Translations under genes and position numbers: made by a program | Origin: Alphaproteobacteria bacterium | GTDB lineage: Bacteria > Pseudomonadota > Alphaproteobacteria > Micropepsales > Micropepsaceae | Assembly (NCBI GenBank): GCA_017307355.1 | Contig: JAFKFG010000024.1 | Location: 1 to 56,546, forward strand | Length of the DNA stretch: 56,546 nt | Direction: 5' to 3' | Shown: one piece after another, positions 48,232 to 56,546 of the stretch | Layout of the letters: every line of letters begins with the position of its first letter | Numbering within the stretch: the stretch's first letter is position 1 | Notes under the pieces: model-generated | The model's database searches: none | Told to the model about the DNA's origin: nothing | The model's input: only the letters and a program-made list of their open reading frames with translations

Positions 48232-48284
48232 TCAGCATTCACGGAATATAACGGGAGCCTCGCTCCCAGATCGAAGAGGACAAA

Positions 48285-49316
48285 ATGCGTAAACTAGTCA
48301 GTGCAGCCGTCGGTGCGATCGCCACGCTTGCCATCACGGCATCGGCGGCAAGCGCCCTGGAAATCACGGGAGCGGGGTCGTCCTTCGTTTTCCCGATCCT
48401 TTCCAAATGGGCTTCGACCTATAAGGGCGTGTCGGGCGACGGCCTGAACTATCAGTCCATCGGCTCGGGCGGTGGCATCGCGCAGATCAAGGCCAAGACG
48501 GTCACCTTCGGCGCCACCGATAAGCCCTTGTCATCCAAGGAATTGGCGGCGGCGGGTCTCACCCAGTTCCCGGTGGTGATCGGCGGCATCGTGCCGGTGG
48601 TCAATGTTCCCGGCGTCAAGCCCGGCCAGCTCACCTTGGACGGCGCGACGATCGCGCTGATCTTCCAGGGCAAAGTCACGCGCTGGGACGATGCGGCGAT
48701 CAAGAAGCTCAACCCCAGTGTCGCTCTGCCCAGCAAGGCCATTGCGGTGGTGCATCGCTCGGACGGGTCGGGCACGACCTATCAATTCTCCAGCTATCTC
48801 AGCCGCATCAGCAATGACTGGAAGAACAATGTCGGCGCGGATACCGCAATCGACTGGCCGGTCGGCATCGGCGCCAAGGGCAATGAAGGCGTTGCCGGCA
48901 ATGTGGCGCAGGTCTCCGGTTCGATCGGCTATGTCGAATATGCTTATGCCAAGCAGAACCATCTCAGCTATGTGAAGATGATCAACAAGGCGGGCCAGAC
49001 CGTCGAGCCGACCGTCGATACGTTCAAGACCGCCGCCTCCAGCGCGGACTGGGGCAGCGCCGCCAAGAACGACTTCGTCATTCTGTTCCTGGATCAGCCC
49101 GGCCCGACCGCGTGGCCGATCACTGCCACCACCTTCGCGCTGGTTTACAAGCAGCCTGGCGATCAGGCGGCAACTGCCGCGGCCCTGAAGTTCTTCAAGT
49201 GGGGCTTCCAGAATGGCGGTCCCGCCGCCGTCAGCCTGGACTATGTTCCCTTGCCGGATAATGCCGTGCAGGTGATCGAAGCCAGCTGGAAGGGTATCCA
49301 GGGTTCGGGCATGTAA
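48285..49316 (+). CDS. pstS: phosphate ABC transporter substrate-binding protein
   Basis: Periplasmic phosphate receptor, 343 aa. Signal peptide (cleavage after ASA, about residue 24), then [44 protein letters not shown] and [16 protein letters not shown], the phosphate-binding loops of PstS. Preceded by GAAGAGGA-type ribosome site. The permease and ATPase genes pstC/A/B are not in the following 7 kb, so pstS and the porin form a separate Pho operon. Confidence 0.95.
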   Translation: MRKLVSAAVGAIATLAITASAASALEITGAGSSFVFPILSKWASTYKGVSGDGLNYQSIGSGGGIAQIKAKTVTFGATDKPLSSKELAAAGLTQFPVVIGGIVPVVNVPGVKPGQLTLDGATIALIFQGKVTRWDDAAIKKLNPSVALPSKAIAVVHRSDGSGTTYQFSSYLSRISNDWKNNVGADTAIDWPVGIGAKGNEGVAGNVAQVSGSIGYVEYAYAKQNHLSYVKMINKAGQTVEPTVDTFKTAASSADWGSAAKNDFVILFLDQPGPTAWPITATTFALVYKQPGDQAATAAALKFFKWGFQNGGPAAVSLDYVPLPDNAVQVIEASWKGIQGSGM

Positions 49317-49340
49317 TCGTCCGCGTACATTCACGCGATC

Positions 49341-49377
49341 AAAGAGGCGGCTTCGGCCGCCTCTTTTTTTGCTTTTT
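49341..49377 (+). terminator. rho-independent terminator after pstS
   Basis: Perfect stem AAAGAGGCGGC/GCCGCCTCTTT closed by a TTCG tetraloop, then a T-rich run (TTTTTGCTTTTTT). Ends the porin-pstS transcript. Confidence 0.95.
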
Positions 49378-49405
49378 TGGCAGATCAGCCCTGCGCCAAT
49401 ACATA

Positions 49406-49434
49406 TTGCACGTTATCATAACGTGGCTTATTTT
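49406..49434 (+). promoter_or_regulatory. promoter with embedded MarR operator
   Basis: TTGCAC (49406-49411), 17 bases, TATTTT (49429-49434). The spacer holds a perfect 17-base dyad CACGTTAT-C-ATAACGTG (49409-49425) that overlaps the -35, the classic position for a MarR-type repressor. The first gene starts 6 bases after the -10-like element, so the transcript would be almost leaderless unless another -10 is used. Confidence 0.6.
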
Positions 49435-49440
49435 ATCACC

Positions 49441-49899
49441 ATGCATTGCTTCGACCGGGACATGCTGATCCTCCTGCACGATGTTGCGCGGATGCAGCGT
49501 ACGCGTTTCGACCAATGGGCCCGCAATTACGGACTGACGCGCGCCCAGGGCATCATTTTGCACCGCCTTGATGGTCAGCCCGGTCTTTCCCAGAACGAAA
49601 TGGCGGCGCTCTGCGAAGTGGAGCCGATCACGGTCGGGCGCCTGGTGGACCGGCTGGAAGCGCGCGGACTTCTGGAGCGGCGCGCCGACCCATCCGACCG
49701 GCGCATAAGGCGTTTGCATCTTTTGCCTGCGGCGGCGCCGATCATCGCGGCTATTCAGGATTATAAGGCGGCGCTTGAGGAATTCATGACCGAAGGGCTC
49801 GATCAGCGCGTGCCGGAGATGTTGATCGACGCCTTGATACACATGAAGACCAAGCTGGTGATGGAAGCGGAGGCACCGTTGAAGGTGGCAGGCGAATGA
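49441..49899 (+). CDS. MarR-family transcriptional regulator
   Basis: Product of 152 aa from ATG 49441 (upstream in-frame codons run through the operator). Winged helix: LTRAQGIILHRLDGQPGLSQNEMAAL, VEPITVGRLVDRLEARGLLERRADPSDRRIRRLHLL. Likely binds the dyad in its own promoter. Its stop overlaps the start of the dehydrogenase gene by four bases, so the target pathway is probably that enzyme's. Ligand unknown. Confidence 0.9.
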   Translation: MHCFDRDMLILLHDVARMQRTRFDQWARNYGLTRAQGIILHRLDGQPGLSQNEMAALCEVEPITVGRLVDRLEARGLLERRADPSDRRIRRLHLLPAAAPIIAAIQDYKAALEEFMTEGLDQRVPEMLIDALIHMKTKLVMEAEAPLKVAGE

Positions 49900-50789
49900 A
49901 GCTGGCATTCATCGGATTGGGCGTGATGGGATACCCGATGGCGGGCCATCTTCAGCGCGCCGGCCATGCCGTGACCGTGTTCAACCGGACCGAAGCGCGC
50001 GCCCGCAAATGGGCCGATGAATATGGCGGCAGCTTCGCCGCAACGCCCGCCAGGGCCGCGGAAGGCGCGGAGATTGTCTTTGCCTGTGTCGGCCGCGACG
50101 CCGATCTGCGCCAGGTCGCGCTGGAGAAGGACGGCGCTTTCCCGGCCATGGCGCGGGGCGCGGTGTTCGTGGATCACACCACCGCATCGGCCACCATTGC
50201 GCGCGAGCTGGCGGCGGCGGCGGAAAAGGCGGGGTTCGCCTTCATCGATGCGCCGGTGTCGGGCGGCGAGGCAGGCGCGGTCAACGGCAAGCTCACCATC
50301 ATGTGCGGCGGCAAGCCCGAGGCCTATGCGCGGGCCGAGCCGGTAATGGCCGCCTATGCCCGCCAGCAGCGGCTCCTGGGTCCATCCGGCTCCGGCCAGT
50401 TGACCAAGATGGTCAACCAGATCTGCATCGCCGGCGTGGTTCAGGGCCTGGCCGAAGGATTGTGCCTGGCGCGCGCGACGGGTCTGGACATCGAAGCCGT
50501 TGTAGACGTGATCTCCAAGGGTGCGGCACAGAGCTGGCAGATGGAAAACCGTCACAAGACCATGGCAGCCGGACAATACGATCACGGCTTCGCGGTGGAA
50601 TGGATGCGCAAGGATCTGGGCATCTGCCTGGAAGAAGCGCGCCGCGCCGGCGTCAGCCTGCCGGTGGCGGCTCTGGTGGATCAATTTTATGCGGAAGTGG
50701 AAGGCCTGGGTGGCAATCGCTGGGACACGTCCAGCCTTTTCGCCCGGCAGGAATATCTGCGCCAGGGCGCACAGAGAGGCAAAGCATGA
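49896..50789 (+). CDS. NAD(P)-dependent beta-hydroxyacid dehydrogenase family protein
   Basis: Product of 297 aa of the 3-hydroxyisobutyrate/tartronate-semialdehyde reductase family. Cofactor motif FIGLGVMGYPMAGHL (residues 5-19), substrate motif DAPVSGGEAGAVNG (VSGG 121-124), catalytic K171 in GQLTKMVNQ. Substrate unknown; a 3-hydroxyisobutyryl-CoA hydrolase lies 2 kb away, which makes valine degradation one possibility. Coupled by ATGA overlaps to the MarR gene before and the TetR gene after. Confidence 0.9.
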   Translation: MKLAFIGLGVMGYPMAGHLQRAGHAVTVFNRTEARARKWADEYGGSFAATPARAAEGAEIVFACVGRDADLRQVALEKDGAFPAMARGAVFVDHTTASATIARELAAAAEKAGFAFIDAPVSGGEAGAVNGKLTIMCGGKPEAYARAEPVMAAYARQQRLLGPSGSGQLTKMVNQICIAGVVQGLAEGLCLARATGLDIEAVVDVISKGAAQSWQMENRHKTMAAGQYDHGFAVEWMRKDLGICLEEARRAGVSLPVAALVDQFYAEVEGLGGNRWDTSSLFARQEYLRQGAQRGKA

Positions 50790-51412
50790 ATAACGAGCAG
50801 TACAACACCGAAAGCGGCGCGCAAGCCAAGCCCGTCGAGCAGCCCCGCGCCTACCATCATGGCGACCTGCGCAACGGCCTGCTCGAGGCCGCGCGATGCA
50901 TTCTGGAAGAACAATCGCTTAGCGCCCTGACCTTGCGGGCGGTGGCGCGACGCGCCGGCGTCAGCCATGCCGCGCCCTATCGTCATTTTCCCAACCACGA
51001 AGCGCTTCTGGTCGAGCTGGGCGTGGAAGGCTTCCAGGAGCTGCGCCAATATATCGTCGAGGCCGCCAAGATCTCCGGCCCGGAATCAGACCGCATCACC
51101 AATATCGGCGCCGCCTATATGCGCTTCGTGGCAAAGCGCCCGGCGGTGGCGCGGCTGATGTTCGGCTCGCAACTGCCCAATCGCGACAAGTTTCCCGCGC
51201 TGGCCGAAGCCGCCGACGCCATTGGCACCGAAATCGGATCGGCGTTGCATGATACGAATTTGGGACTGGCGGTATGGTCGGCGGTGCATGGCCTGGCCAT
51301 GCTGGTGCTGGAAAACGTGATCGATCTGGGTCAGCGCCGTTCGGGCCTGCATGTGCTGCCCAGCCGCGCGGAAATCCTGCTGCGCAGCTTGTTCTCCACC
51401 AAGCGCGATTAA
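50786..51412 (+). CDS. TetR-family transcriptional regulator (WHG-type C-domain)
   Basis: Product of 208 aa from ATG 50786, overlapping the dehydrogenase gene by four bases. HTH at about 28-72: RNGLLEAARCILEEQSLSAL, TLRAVARRAGVSHAAPYRHFPNHEALLVEL. The C-domain (AVWSAVHGLAMLVLENVI) carries the W-x-x-xHG pattern of the WHG subfamily. Third gene of a MarR-dehydrogenase-TetR operon, giving two different regulators of one enzyme unit. Confidence 0.9.
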   Translation: MNNEQYNTESGAQAKPVEQPRAYHHGDLRNGLLEAARCILEEQSLSALTLRAVARRAGVSHAAPYRHFPNHEALLVELGVEGFQELRQYIVEAAKISGPESDRITNIGAAYMRFVAKRPAVARLMFGSQLPNRDKFPALAEAADAIGTEIGSALHDTNLGLAVWSAVHGLAMLVLENVIDLGQRRSGLHVLPSRAEILLRSLFSTKRD

Positions 51413-51430
51413 GTCACGCACACCGGCTTT

Positions 51431-51463
51431 CTTCCCCCGTGGCCGAAGGCCTGACGGGGGAAG
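51431..51463. repeat. REP-like GC-rich palindrome, copy 2
   Basis: CTTCCCCCGT (51431-51440) with ACGGGGGAAG (51454-51463), inner GGCC-GAA-GGCC and a two-base TG bulge; the reverse complement has the same design as copy 1 at 64-100, including the CA bulge on the 5' side. Outer and inner stems differ between copies by paired changes. Lies between the convergent tetR and hemB stops. Confidence 0.8.
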
Positions 51464-51473
51464 ACAGATGGGG

Positions 51474-52490
<1,017 letters not shown>

Positions 52491-52551
52491 TCAAGTCCCG
52501 GGGCGCAAGCCCGCCGCTTGTCACGCCTTGGCCGGCCGCTAATCTGGCGCA

Positions 52552-53595
52552 ATGCTGGAAACCGACCCCCATATCCTGTTCGAAAAGCGCGGTGCGCTGG
52601 GCCTGATCACCCTGAACCGGCCCAAGGCTTTGAATGCGCTCACCCATGGCATGTGCATCGGCATGCGCAAGATGCTGGCGGAGTGGGCTGAGGACGATGC
52701 CGTTCGCGCGGTCGCCATAAGGGGGGCGGGTCCGCGGGCGTTCTGCGCGGGCGGCGATATTCGCTCGATGGCGGAGAGCAGCCGGGACGGAACGGCGGCG
52801 GCGGTCAAATTCCTGCGGGACGAATATCAGCTCAATGCCGAGATCGGGACTTACCCCAAGCCCTATATCGCGCTCACCCATGGCGTGGTGATGGGCGGCG
52901 GGGCGGGCGTCTCCGTGCATGGCCGCTACCGCCTGGCGGACGAGGATCTGGGGTTCGCCATGCCGGAAACCGGCATCGGCTTCGTGCCGGATATCGGCTC
53001 GAGCTTTTTCCTGTCGCGCTGCCCCGGCGAGACCTGCATGTATCTCGGCCTGACCGGAACGCGCATCGGGTTGGGCGACGCGCTGGCCTTGCGGCTTGTC
53101 ACCCACAGCGTGGCGCAGTCCGATCATGCCGCGCTGATCGAACGCCTGGCGGATGGCGCATCGGCAGCGGATGCAGTGGCGGTTTTCGCGCGGCCCGTGC
53201 CCCCGGCGCCTCTTTCAGAACTGCGCGCGCGCATCGACACGATCTTCGCCGCATCCTCGGTCGAGGCGGTGCTGGAACGGCTGGACCGCGACGGCAGCGA
53301 TTTTTCGGCGCAGACCGCCCGCCTGATTCGCACCCGATCGCCGGGATCGCTCAAGCTCACCTTCAAGCTTTTGCGCGACGGCAAGACCCTCGCGCTGCGC
53401 GACTGTCTCAAAATGGAATACCGGGTGGGCTCGCGAAGAGTGATGAGCGCCGATTTCCGCGAAGGCGTTCGCGCCGTTCTCATCGACAAGGATGGGGCGC
53501 CGCGCTGGAATCCGTGCCACCTCGCGGATGTAAAAGAGGCCGATATTGCGGGTTATTTCAATTCGCTGGGCGGGAACGAGCTTCCGCTTCCCTAG
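52552..53595 (+). CDS. 3-hydroxyisobutyryl-CoA hydrolase-like enoyl-CoA hydratase family protein
   Basis: Product of 347 aa with a crotonase fold: GLITLNRPKALNALTHGM, FCAGGDIRSM (oxyanion loop), VVMGGGAGVSVHGRYR and MPETGIGFVPDIGSSFFLSRCPG, which together mark the HIBYL-CoA hydrolase group, longer than simple hydratases; C-terminal FREGVRAVLIDKDGAPRW. Acts in valine catabolism. Divergent from hemB. Confidence 0.9.
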   Translation: MLETDPHILFEKRGALGLITLNRPKALNALTHGMCIGMRKMLAEWAEDDAVRAVAIRGAGPRAFCAGGDIRSMAESSRDGTAAAVKFLRDEYQLNAEIGTYPKPYIALTHGVVMGGGAGVSVHGRYRLADEDLGFAMPETGIGFVPDIGSSFFLSRCPGETCMYLGLTGTRIGLGDALALRLVTHSVAQSDHAALIERLADGASAADAVAVFARPVPPAPLSELRARIDTIFAASSVEAVLERLDRDGSDFSAQTARLIRTRSPGSLKLTFKLLRDGKTLALRDCLKMEYRVGSRRVMSADFREGVRAVLIDKDGAPRWNPCHLADVKEADIAGYFNSLGGNELPLP

Positions 53596-53695
53596 AATGT
53601 TCCCGGACCGCTTCATCTTTTGTTTGCCATGATGGAGAACGGAGTTCCATTCGCCCGCATCGCCGTGACAATTCAAGCGCATTTTACACGCTCTT

Positions 53696-53718
53696 AATGA
53701 GTCACAACTAATCTCATT
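53696..53718. promoter_or_regulatory. inverted repeat upstream of the LdtR-like gene
   Basis: AATGAG (53696-53701) and CTCATT (53713-53718), 11-base spacer, about 48 bases before the start codon; AT-rich surroundings. Could be an autoregulatory site of the MarR-type protein. No convincing -10 assigned. Confidence 0.3.
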
Positions 53719-53766
53719 GCTAAAGATAACTGGGTGGGCTCCGCAAAAAGCGGGGGTGGTGTTGAG

Positions 53767-54276
53767 ATGACGGCATTGGCCAAACCGCAAGCGGCGGCGG
53801 CGCTGGAAAGCGTATCGTCCGTGCGCAGACATTATCTCGAGACGCTCAATCTGGTTGAGCGCCTGCATCGTCAGCTTCTCGACGTGATCAAGGACGAGCT
53901 GGACCGGCGCGACGAGCGCGAGATCAATTCCGTCCAGGCCTTGCTGCTGTTCAATGTCGGCGATCAGGAACTGACCGCCGGCGAGTTGCGCACCCGGGGG
54001 CATTATCTGGGCTCCAACGTCTCCTACAATCTCAAGAAGCTGGTCGAGGGCGGTTATATCCATCATGCTCGTTCCGAGGCCGACCGCCGCTCGGTGCTGG
54101 TGCGCCTGACCGCCAAGGGCGAAGCGGTGCGCGACATGCTGCGCGAATTGTTCGACCGCCATCTGGGCTCGCTGGAAGCGGTGGGCAATGTCGGTCTCAG
54201 CGACATGGACGGGATGAACGTCACCCTGAAGCGCCTGGAGCGTTTCTGGATCGATCAGGTCCGTTTTCGTCTGTAA
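53767..54276 (+). CDS. MarR-family regulator, LdtR-like
   Basis: Product of 169 aa from ATG 53767 (a GTG at 53734 would add 11 residues with a non-conserved sequence). Winged helix: REINSVQALLLFNVGDQELT, AGELRTRGHYLGSNVSYNLKKLVEGGYIHHARSEADRRSVLVRLT. The long N-terminal helix and GHYLGSNVSYNLKKL phrase match the alphaproteobacterial LdtR group, which controls an L,D-transpeptidase and stress tolerance; no transpeptidase gene is adjacent here. Confidence 0.88.
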   Translation: MTALAKPQAAAALESVSSVRRHYLETLNLVERLHRQLLDVIKDELDRRDEREINSVQALLLFNVGDQELTAGELRTRGHYLGSNVSYNLKKLVEGGYIHHARSEADRRSVLVRLTAKGEAVRDMLRELFDRHLGSLEAVGNVGLSDMDGMNVTLKRLERFWIDQVRFRL

Positions 54277-54293
54277 GCGCGGATCTTTTGCCC

Positions 54294-54479
54294 GTCCGCA
54301 CGCGGTTGCTACGGACAGTGTGTCGCGCGTGCTGTGAGCCGCGCCTGAAGAGCAGGTCCGGTGGACCTGCGAAAGCGGCGAACGCCGCGAGCTCAAGCGA
54401 GCGGCTGTGACCGCGCCGTCCCTACGCTGTCGCTAGGGACCGCGCGACGCTCCTGCGTCCGTTCGCTGTCGCTACGGAC
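54294..54479. repeat. hairpin cluster with three related 23-base stem-loops
   Basis: Three related hairpins: 54294-54316 (stem GTCCG/CGGAC), 54418-54440 (stem GTCCCTA/TAGGGAC) and 54457-54479 (stem GTCCGT/ACGGAC), with loops near CGCTGTCGC. The fifth stem pair changes from G-C to C-G with both sides covarying. Between them are GCAGGTCC-GGT-GGACCTGC (54352-54370), GCGGCG-AA-CGCCGC (54375-54388), GCTC-AAGC-GAGC (54391-54402) and GACGC-TCCT-GCGTC (54446-54459), the last excluding the third hairpin. The block fills the gap between the LdtR-like and DUF1345 genes and encodes no protein. Confidence 0.75.
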
Positions 54480-54537
54480 CAGTCAAAATCTCTCGCGCTT
54501 TTGAGAATGCGCATCGCGACTCAGTTAGTCTGCCGAC

Positions 54538-55191
54538 ATGACCAACTGGCTGGCGACGGTTCTGAGCCGTCATGTCCGTTTTTGTGTCGCGCTTGGGTGC
54601 GGCCTGCTCGCTTTTGGAATTGGCCGCATGGCGGATCTGCCGGTGGCGTTGCTGGCCGGAGGCGACGTCTTCTACATCGTCTTCCTGGGCTTGTGCTTGG
54701 TGATGGTTGCCGGCCAGTCGGCGCAGGATCTGAAGCGCCACGCTAAGACGGAGGACGAGGGGATCGCCATTGTGATCCTCATCATACTGGTAACCCTGTG
54801 CTTCTTCTCGCTGGCGGTGTTCGAAGCTCTGGACAAGAAACACGGCTTCGAGCTCTTGCCCCTGATATTGGCGGGGATCGGCGCACCGCTGGGCTGGTTC
54901 GTCCTGCACACCGCGATGGCATTCCATTATGCCGACCTGCATTACTTCGACGACCCGGCTGTGGACGAGGACGATGAAGGCGATCTGGGCTTTCCGGGCA
55001 AGGATCAGCCTTGCGCCTGGGACTTTCTCTATTTCTCTTTCGTCGTCGGGATGACCGCCCAGGTGTCCGACGTGGTGGTGAAAACCACCACCATGCGGCG
55101 GACCGTTCTTTGGCACGGCGTGGTCTCCTTCTTTTTCAACACGGTCTTCATCGCCATGGCGGTGAATGCGGCTGTGGCAATGGCGGCCTGA
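54538..55191 (+). CDS. DUF1345 membrane protein
   Basis: Product of 217 aa with five hydrophobic segments (about 14-30, 39-60, 75-95, 106-128, 190-214). The family features HYADLHYF and GLGFP-like DLGFPGKDQPCAWDFLYFSFVVGMTAQVSDVVVKT are clear. Acidic loop EDDEGD between helices. Function unknown. Confidence 0.87.
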   Translation: MTNWLATVLSRHVRFCVALGCGLLAFGIGRMADLPVALLAGGDVFYIVFLGLCLVMVAGQSAQDLKRHAKTEDEGIAIVILIILVTLCFFSLAVFEALDKKHGFELLPLILAGIGAPLGWFVLHTAMAFHYADLHYFDDPAVDEDDEGDLGFPGKDQPCAWDFLYFSFVVGMTAQVSDVVVKTTTMRRTVLWHGVVSFFFNTVFIAMAVNAAVAMAA

Positions 55192-55360
55192 GGCCAACCA
55201 AAAGGCGCCAACCCCCAAGCACTTAGACGGGCATGCAGATGAGAATGCCTTGCAACAGCTGAGGCCAAACTGCCCCGTCATGTGACAAATTGCGTGGAAT
55301 CAGGGGGTTGGGATCGGATATGGTGATCCTGGACGGGCCCGTTCATGAGGCAGCGCAGGC

Positions 55361-56546
55361 ATGGCATTTTCCTATTCTTCCAGCTTCAAGGACGCTTTGG
55401 CGGCGATCAAGCGAGAAGGCCGGTACCGTGTGTTTGCGGACATCATGCGGGCGCGTGGGGATTACCCGAAGGCGGACTTTTACACGGATGCGGAAGGCTC
55501 CAATGGGGGCGGCCGGCCGATCACGGTGTGGTGCTCGAACGATTATCTGAACATGGGCCAGCACCCCAAGGTGCTGGCGGCGAGGCACGAGGCCCTGGAC
55601 ACGGTGGGGGCCGGCTCGGGCGGCACCCGCAACATCTCCGGCACCAGCCGCTACCATGTCGAGCTGGAGCGGGAACTGGCCGACCTGCACGGCAAGGAAG
55701 CGGCACTCCTCTTCACCTCGGGCTTCGTCTCCACTCGGGCTTCGTCTCCAATGACGCCACCCTGGCGACCCTGGCCAAGATCCTGCCGGGGCTGATCATC
55801 TTCTCCGACGAGTACAACCATGCCTCGATGATCGAAGGCATCCGCCATGGCGGGACGGTCAAATATGTTTTCCGCCATAACGACATGGCGCATCTGGAAG
55901 AGCTGTTGCAGGCGGCCAATCCGGCATCCCCCAAGCTGATCGCGTTCGAGGGGGTTTATTCGATGGACGGGGACTTTGCCCCCACCGAGGCGATCTGCGA
56001 CCTGGCCGACAAATATGGCGCGCTCACCTATATCGACGAAGTGCATGGGGTGGGGCTTTACGGGGAGCGGGGGGCCGGCGTCGCGGCCCGCGACGGCACC
56101 ATGGACCGGATCGACATTGTCGAGGGCACCCTGGCCAAGGCCTTTGGGGTGATGGGAGGCTATATCGCCACCTCGGCGGAGATCGTGGACTGCATCCGCT
56201 CCTTTGCCCCCGGCTTCATCTTCACCACCTCGCTGGCGCCGGCGATTGCGGCGGGCACCCTGGCCTCGATCCGGCACCTGAAGGAGAGCGAGCTGGAACG
56301 GGGGCGGCTGCATGACCGGGCGGCCCGGCTGAAGCAGCGGCTGATGGATGTGGGCCTGCCGGTGATGGACAGCCCCAGCCATATCGTGCCGGTGTTTGTG
56401 GGCGATGCGACCTTGTGCAAGTCGGTGACCGATGTGCTGCTCAAGGAGCACGGCATCTATGTCCAGCCGATCAACTATCCCACCGTTCCCAGAGGCACAG
56501 AGCGCCTGCGCCTCACACCCTCACCGGCACACTCCGACGAGATGAT
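55361..56546 (+). pseudogene. hemA: 5-aminolevulinate synthase, frameshifted by a 17-bp duplication and cut by the window end
   Basis: PLP enzyme joining glycine and succinyl-CoA, first step of heme synthesis in alphaproteobacteria. The first frame gives [20 protein letters not shown] through [14 protein letters not shown] and [21 protein letters not shown], then diverges at 55734 and stops at 55795. In the +2 frame the protein resumes as [16 protein letters not shown] and stays open to the last base, including [14 protein letters not shown], the PLP lysine in EGTLAKAFG and a C-terminal [15 protein letters not shown]. Removing one 17-bp copy restores one continuous frame. GGG and CGG codons are more frequent than in neighbouring genes. 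ATG 55361 has GAGG upstream. Either a real mutation or a sequencing/assembly error at a contig edge. Confidence 0.9.
55717..55750 (+). repeat. 17-bp perfect tandem duplication inside hemA
   Basis: The unit CTCGGGCTTCGTCTCCA occurs twice with no gap (55717-55733, 55734-55750). Seventeen is not a multiple of three, so it shifts the hemA reading frame by two. Confidence 0.97.

Noticed and set aside
51431..51463. Bidirectional terminator between tetR and hemB
   Set aside because: The stem is strong but neither side has a T-run, and a second copy lies in an unrelated location.
55208..55311. CCAACCCCC/GGGGGTTGG inverted repeat upstream of hemA
   Set aside because: Nine-base arms 86 bases apart in a GC-rich gap; too weak to call a functional element.
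55361..56546. Programmed frameshift in hemA
   Set aside because: No slippery sequence; the frame change is fully explained by an exact 17-base tandem duplication.

Overview
The window is a high-GC chromosomal segment from an alphaproteobacterium. The evidence is the gene order tpiA-secG-pyrG-(insert)-kdsA-eno-ftsB-pdhA-pdhB-pdhC-lpd, an ALA synthase type hemA (C4 heme pathway), an LdtR-like MarR regulator, DUF2336 and DUF1345 proteins, CtrA-like TTAA-N7-TTAA sites and the typical alphaproteobacterial intergenic palindromes. Genus is not determinable by eye; a free-living Rhodospirillales/Micropepsales-like organism would fit. There is no sign of phage, plasmid or insertion sequence.

Layout. 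0.1-5.4 kb: a YibQ-type polysaccharide deacetylase, then the trpE/ppiD pair on the minus strand, divergent from tpiA. 5.5-8.7 kb: a degenerate receiver protein, secG, pyrG. 8.7-12.3 kb: a block inserted between pyrG and kdsA (Gln-rich small exported protein, ClC transporter, MarR regulator, Wza-like export protein). 12.4-21.5 kb: kdsA, a MAPEG protein, a small exported protein, enolase, ftsB and the whole pyruvate dehydrogenase operon, with near-identical lipoyl domains in pdhB and pdhC. 21.5-26.9 kb: ArsR plus an AHSA1/SRPBCC protein, SCO and CtaG-type oxidase assembly factors, msrA, thiO, a HIT protein and a lytic-transglycosylase-like protein. 26.9-30.9 kb (minus): Hpt, CheY, NAD kinase, moaA and DUF2336, with CtrA-like sites upstream of cheY and DUF2336. 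31-36 kb: a TetR regulator, an iron-uptake operon (P19 - cupredoxin - FTR1) behind a large operator-like dyad, a membrane-anchored TetR-HTH/Sel1 protein and YihY. 36-42 kb: AsmA-like, LemA-TPM-TPM, LysE, tRNA-Thr(UGU), YdcF. 42-46 kb: metG of an unusual type, the leucyltransferase bpt, motB, a flavin reductase. 46.5-49.4 kb: a phosphate-starvation unit (four-repeat Pho box, OprP-like porin, pstS, strong terminator). 49.4-56.5 kb: a translationally coupled MarR - dehydrogenase - TetR operon, hemB, a 3-hydroxyisobutyryl-CoA hydrolase, the LdtR-like regulator, a hairpin-rich noncoding block, a DUF1345 membrane protein and finally hemA, which is broken here by a perfect 17-bp tandem duplication and runs off the window end.

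Most of the segment is core metabolism and envelope function: glycolysis into pyruvate dehydrogenase, Trp, CTP, KDO, heme, Moco and NADP synthesis, plus protein export and folding. Iron and phosphate acquisition form two regulated accessory modules. The observations most worth a second look are the membrane-tethered TetR/Sel1 protein, the iron-operon dyad centred on a perfect TATAAT, the covarying hairpin cluster at 54.3-54.5 kb, the hemA duplication and the homogenised lipoyl domains. No intergenic stretch exceeds 300 bases.
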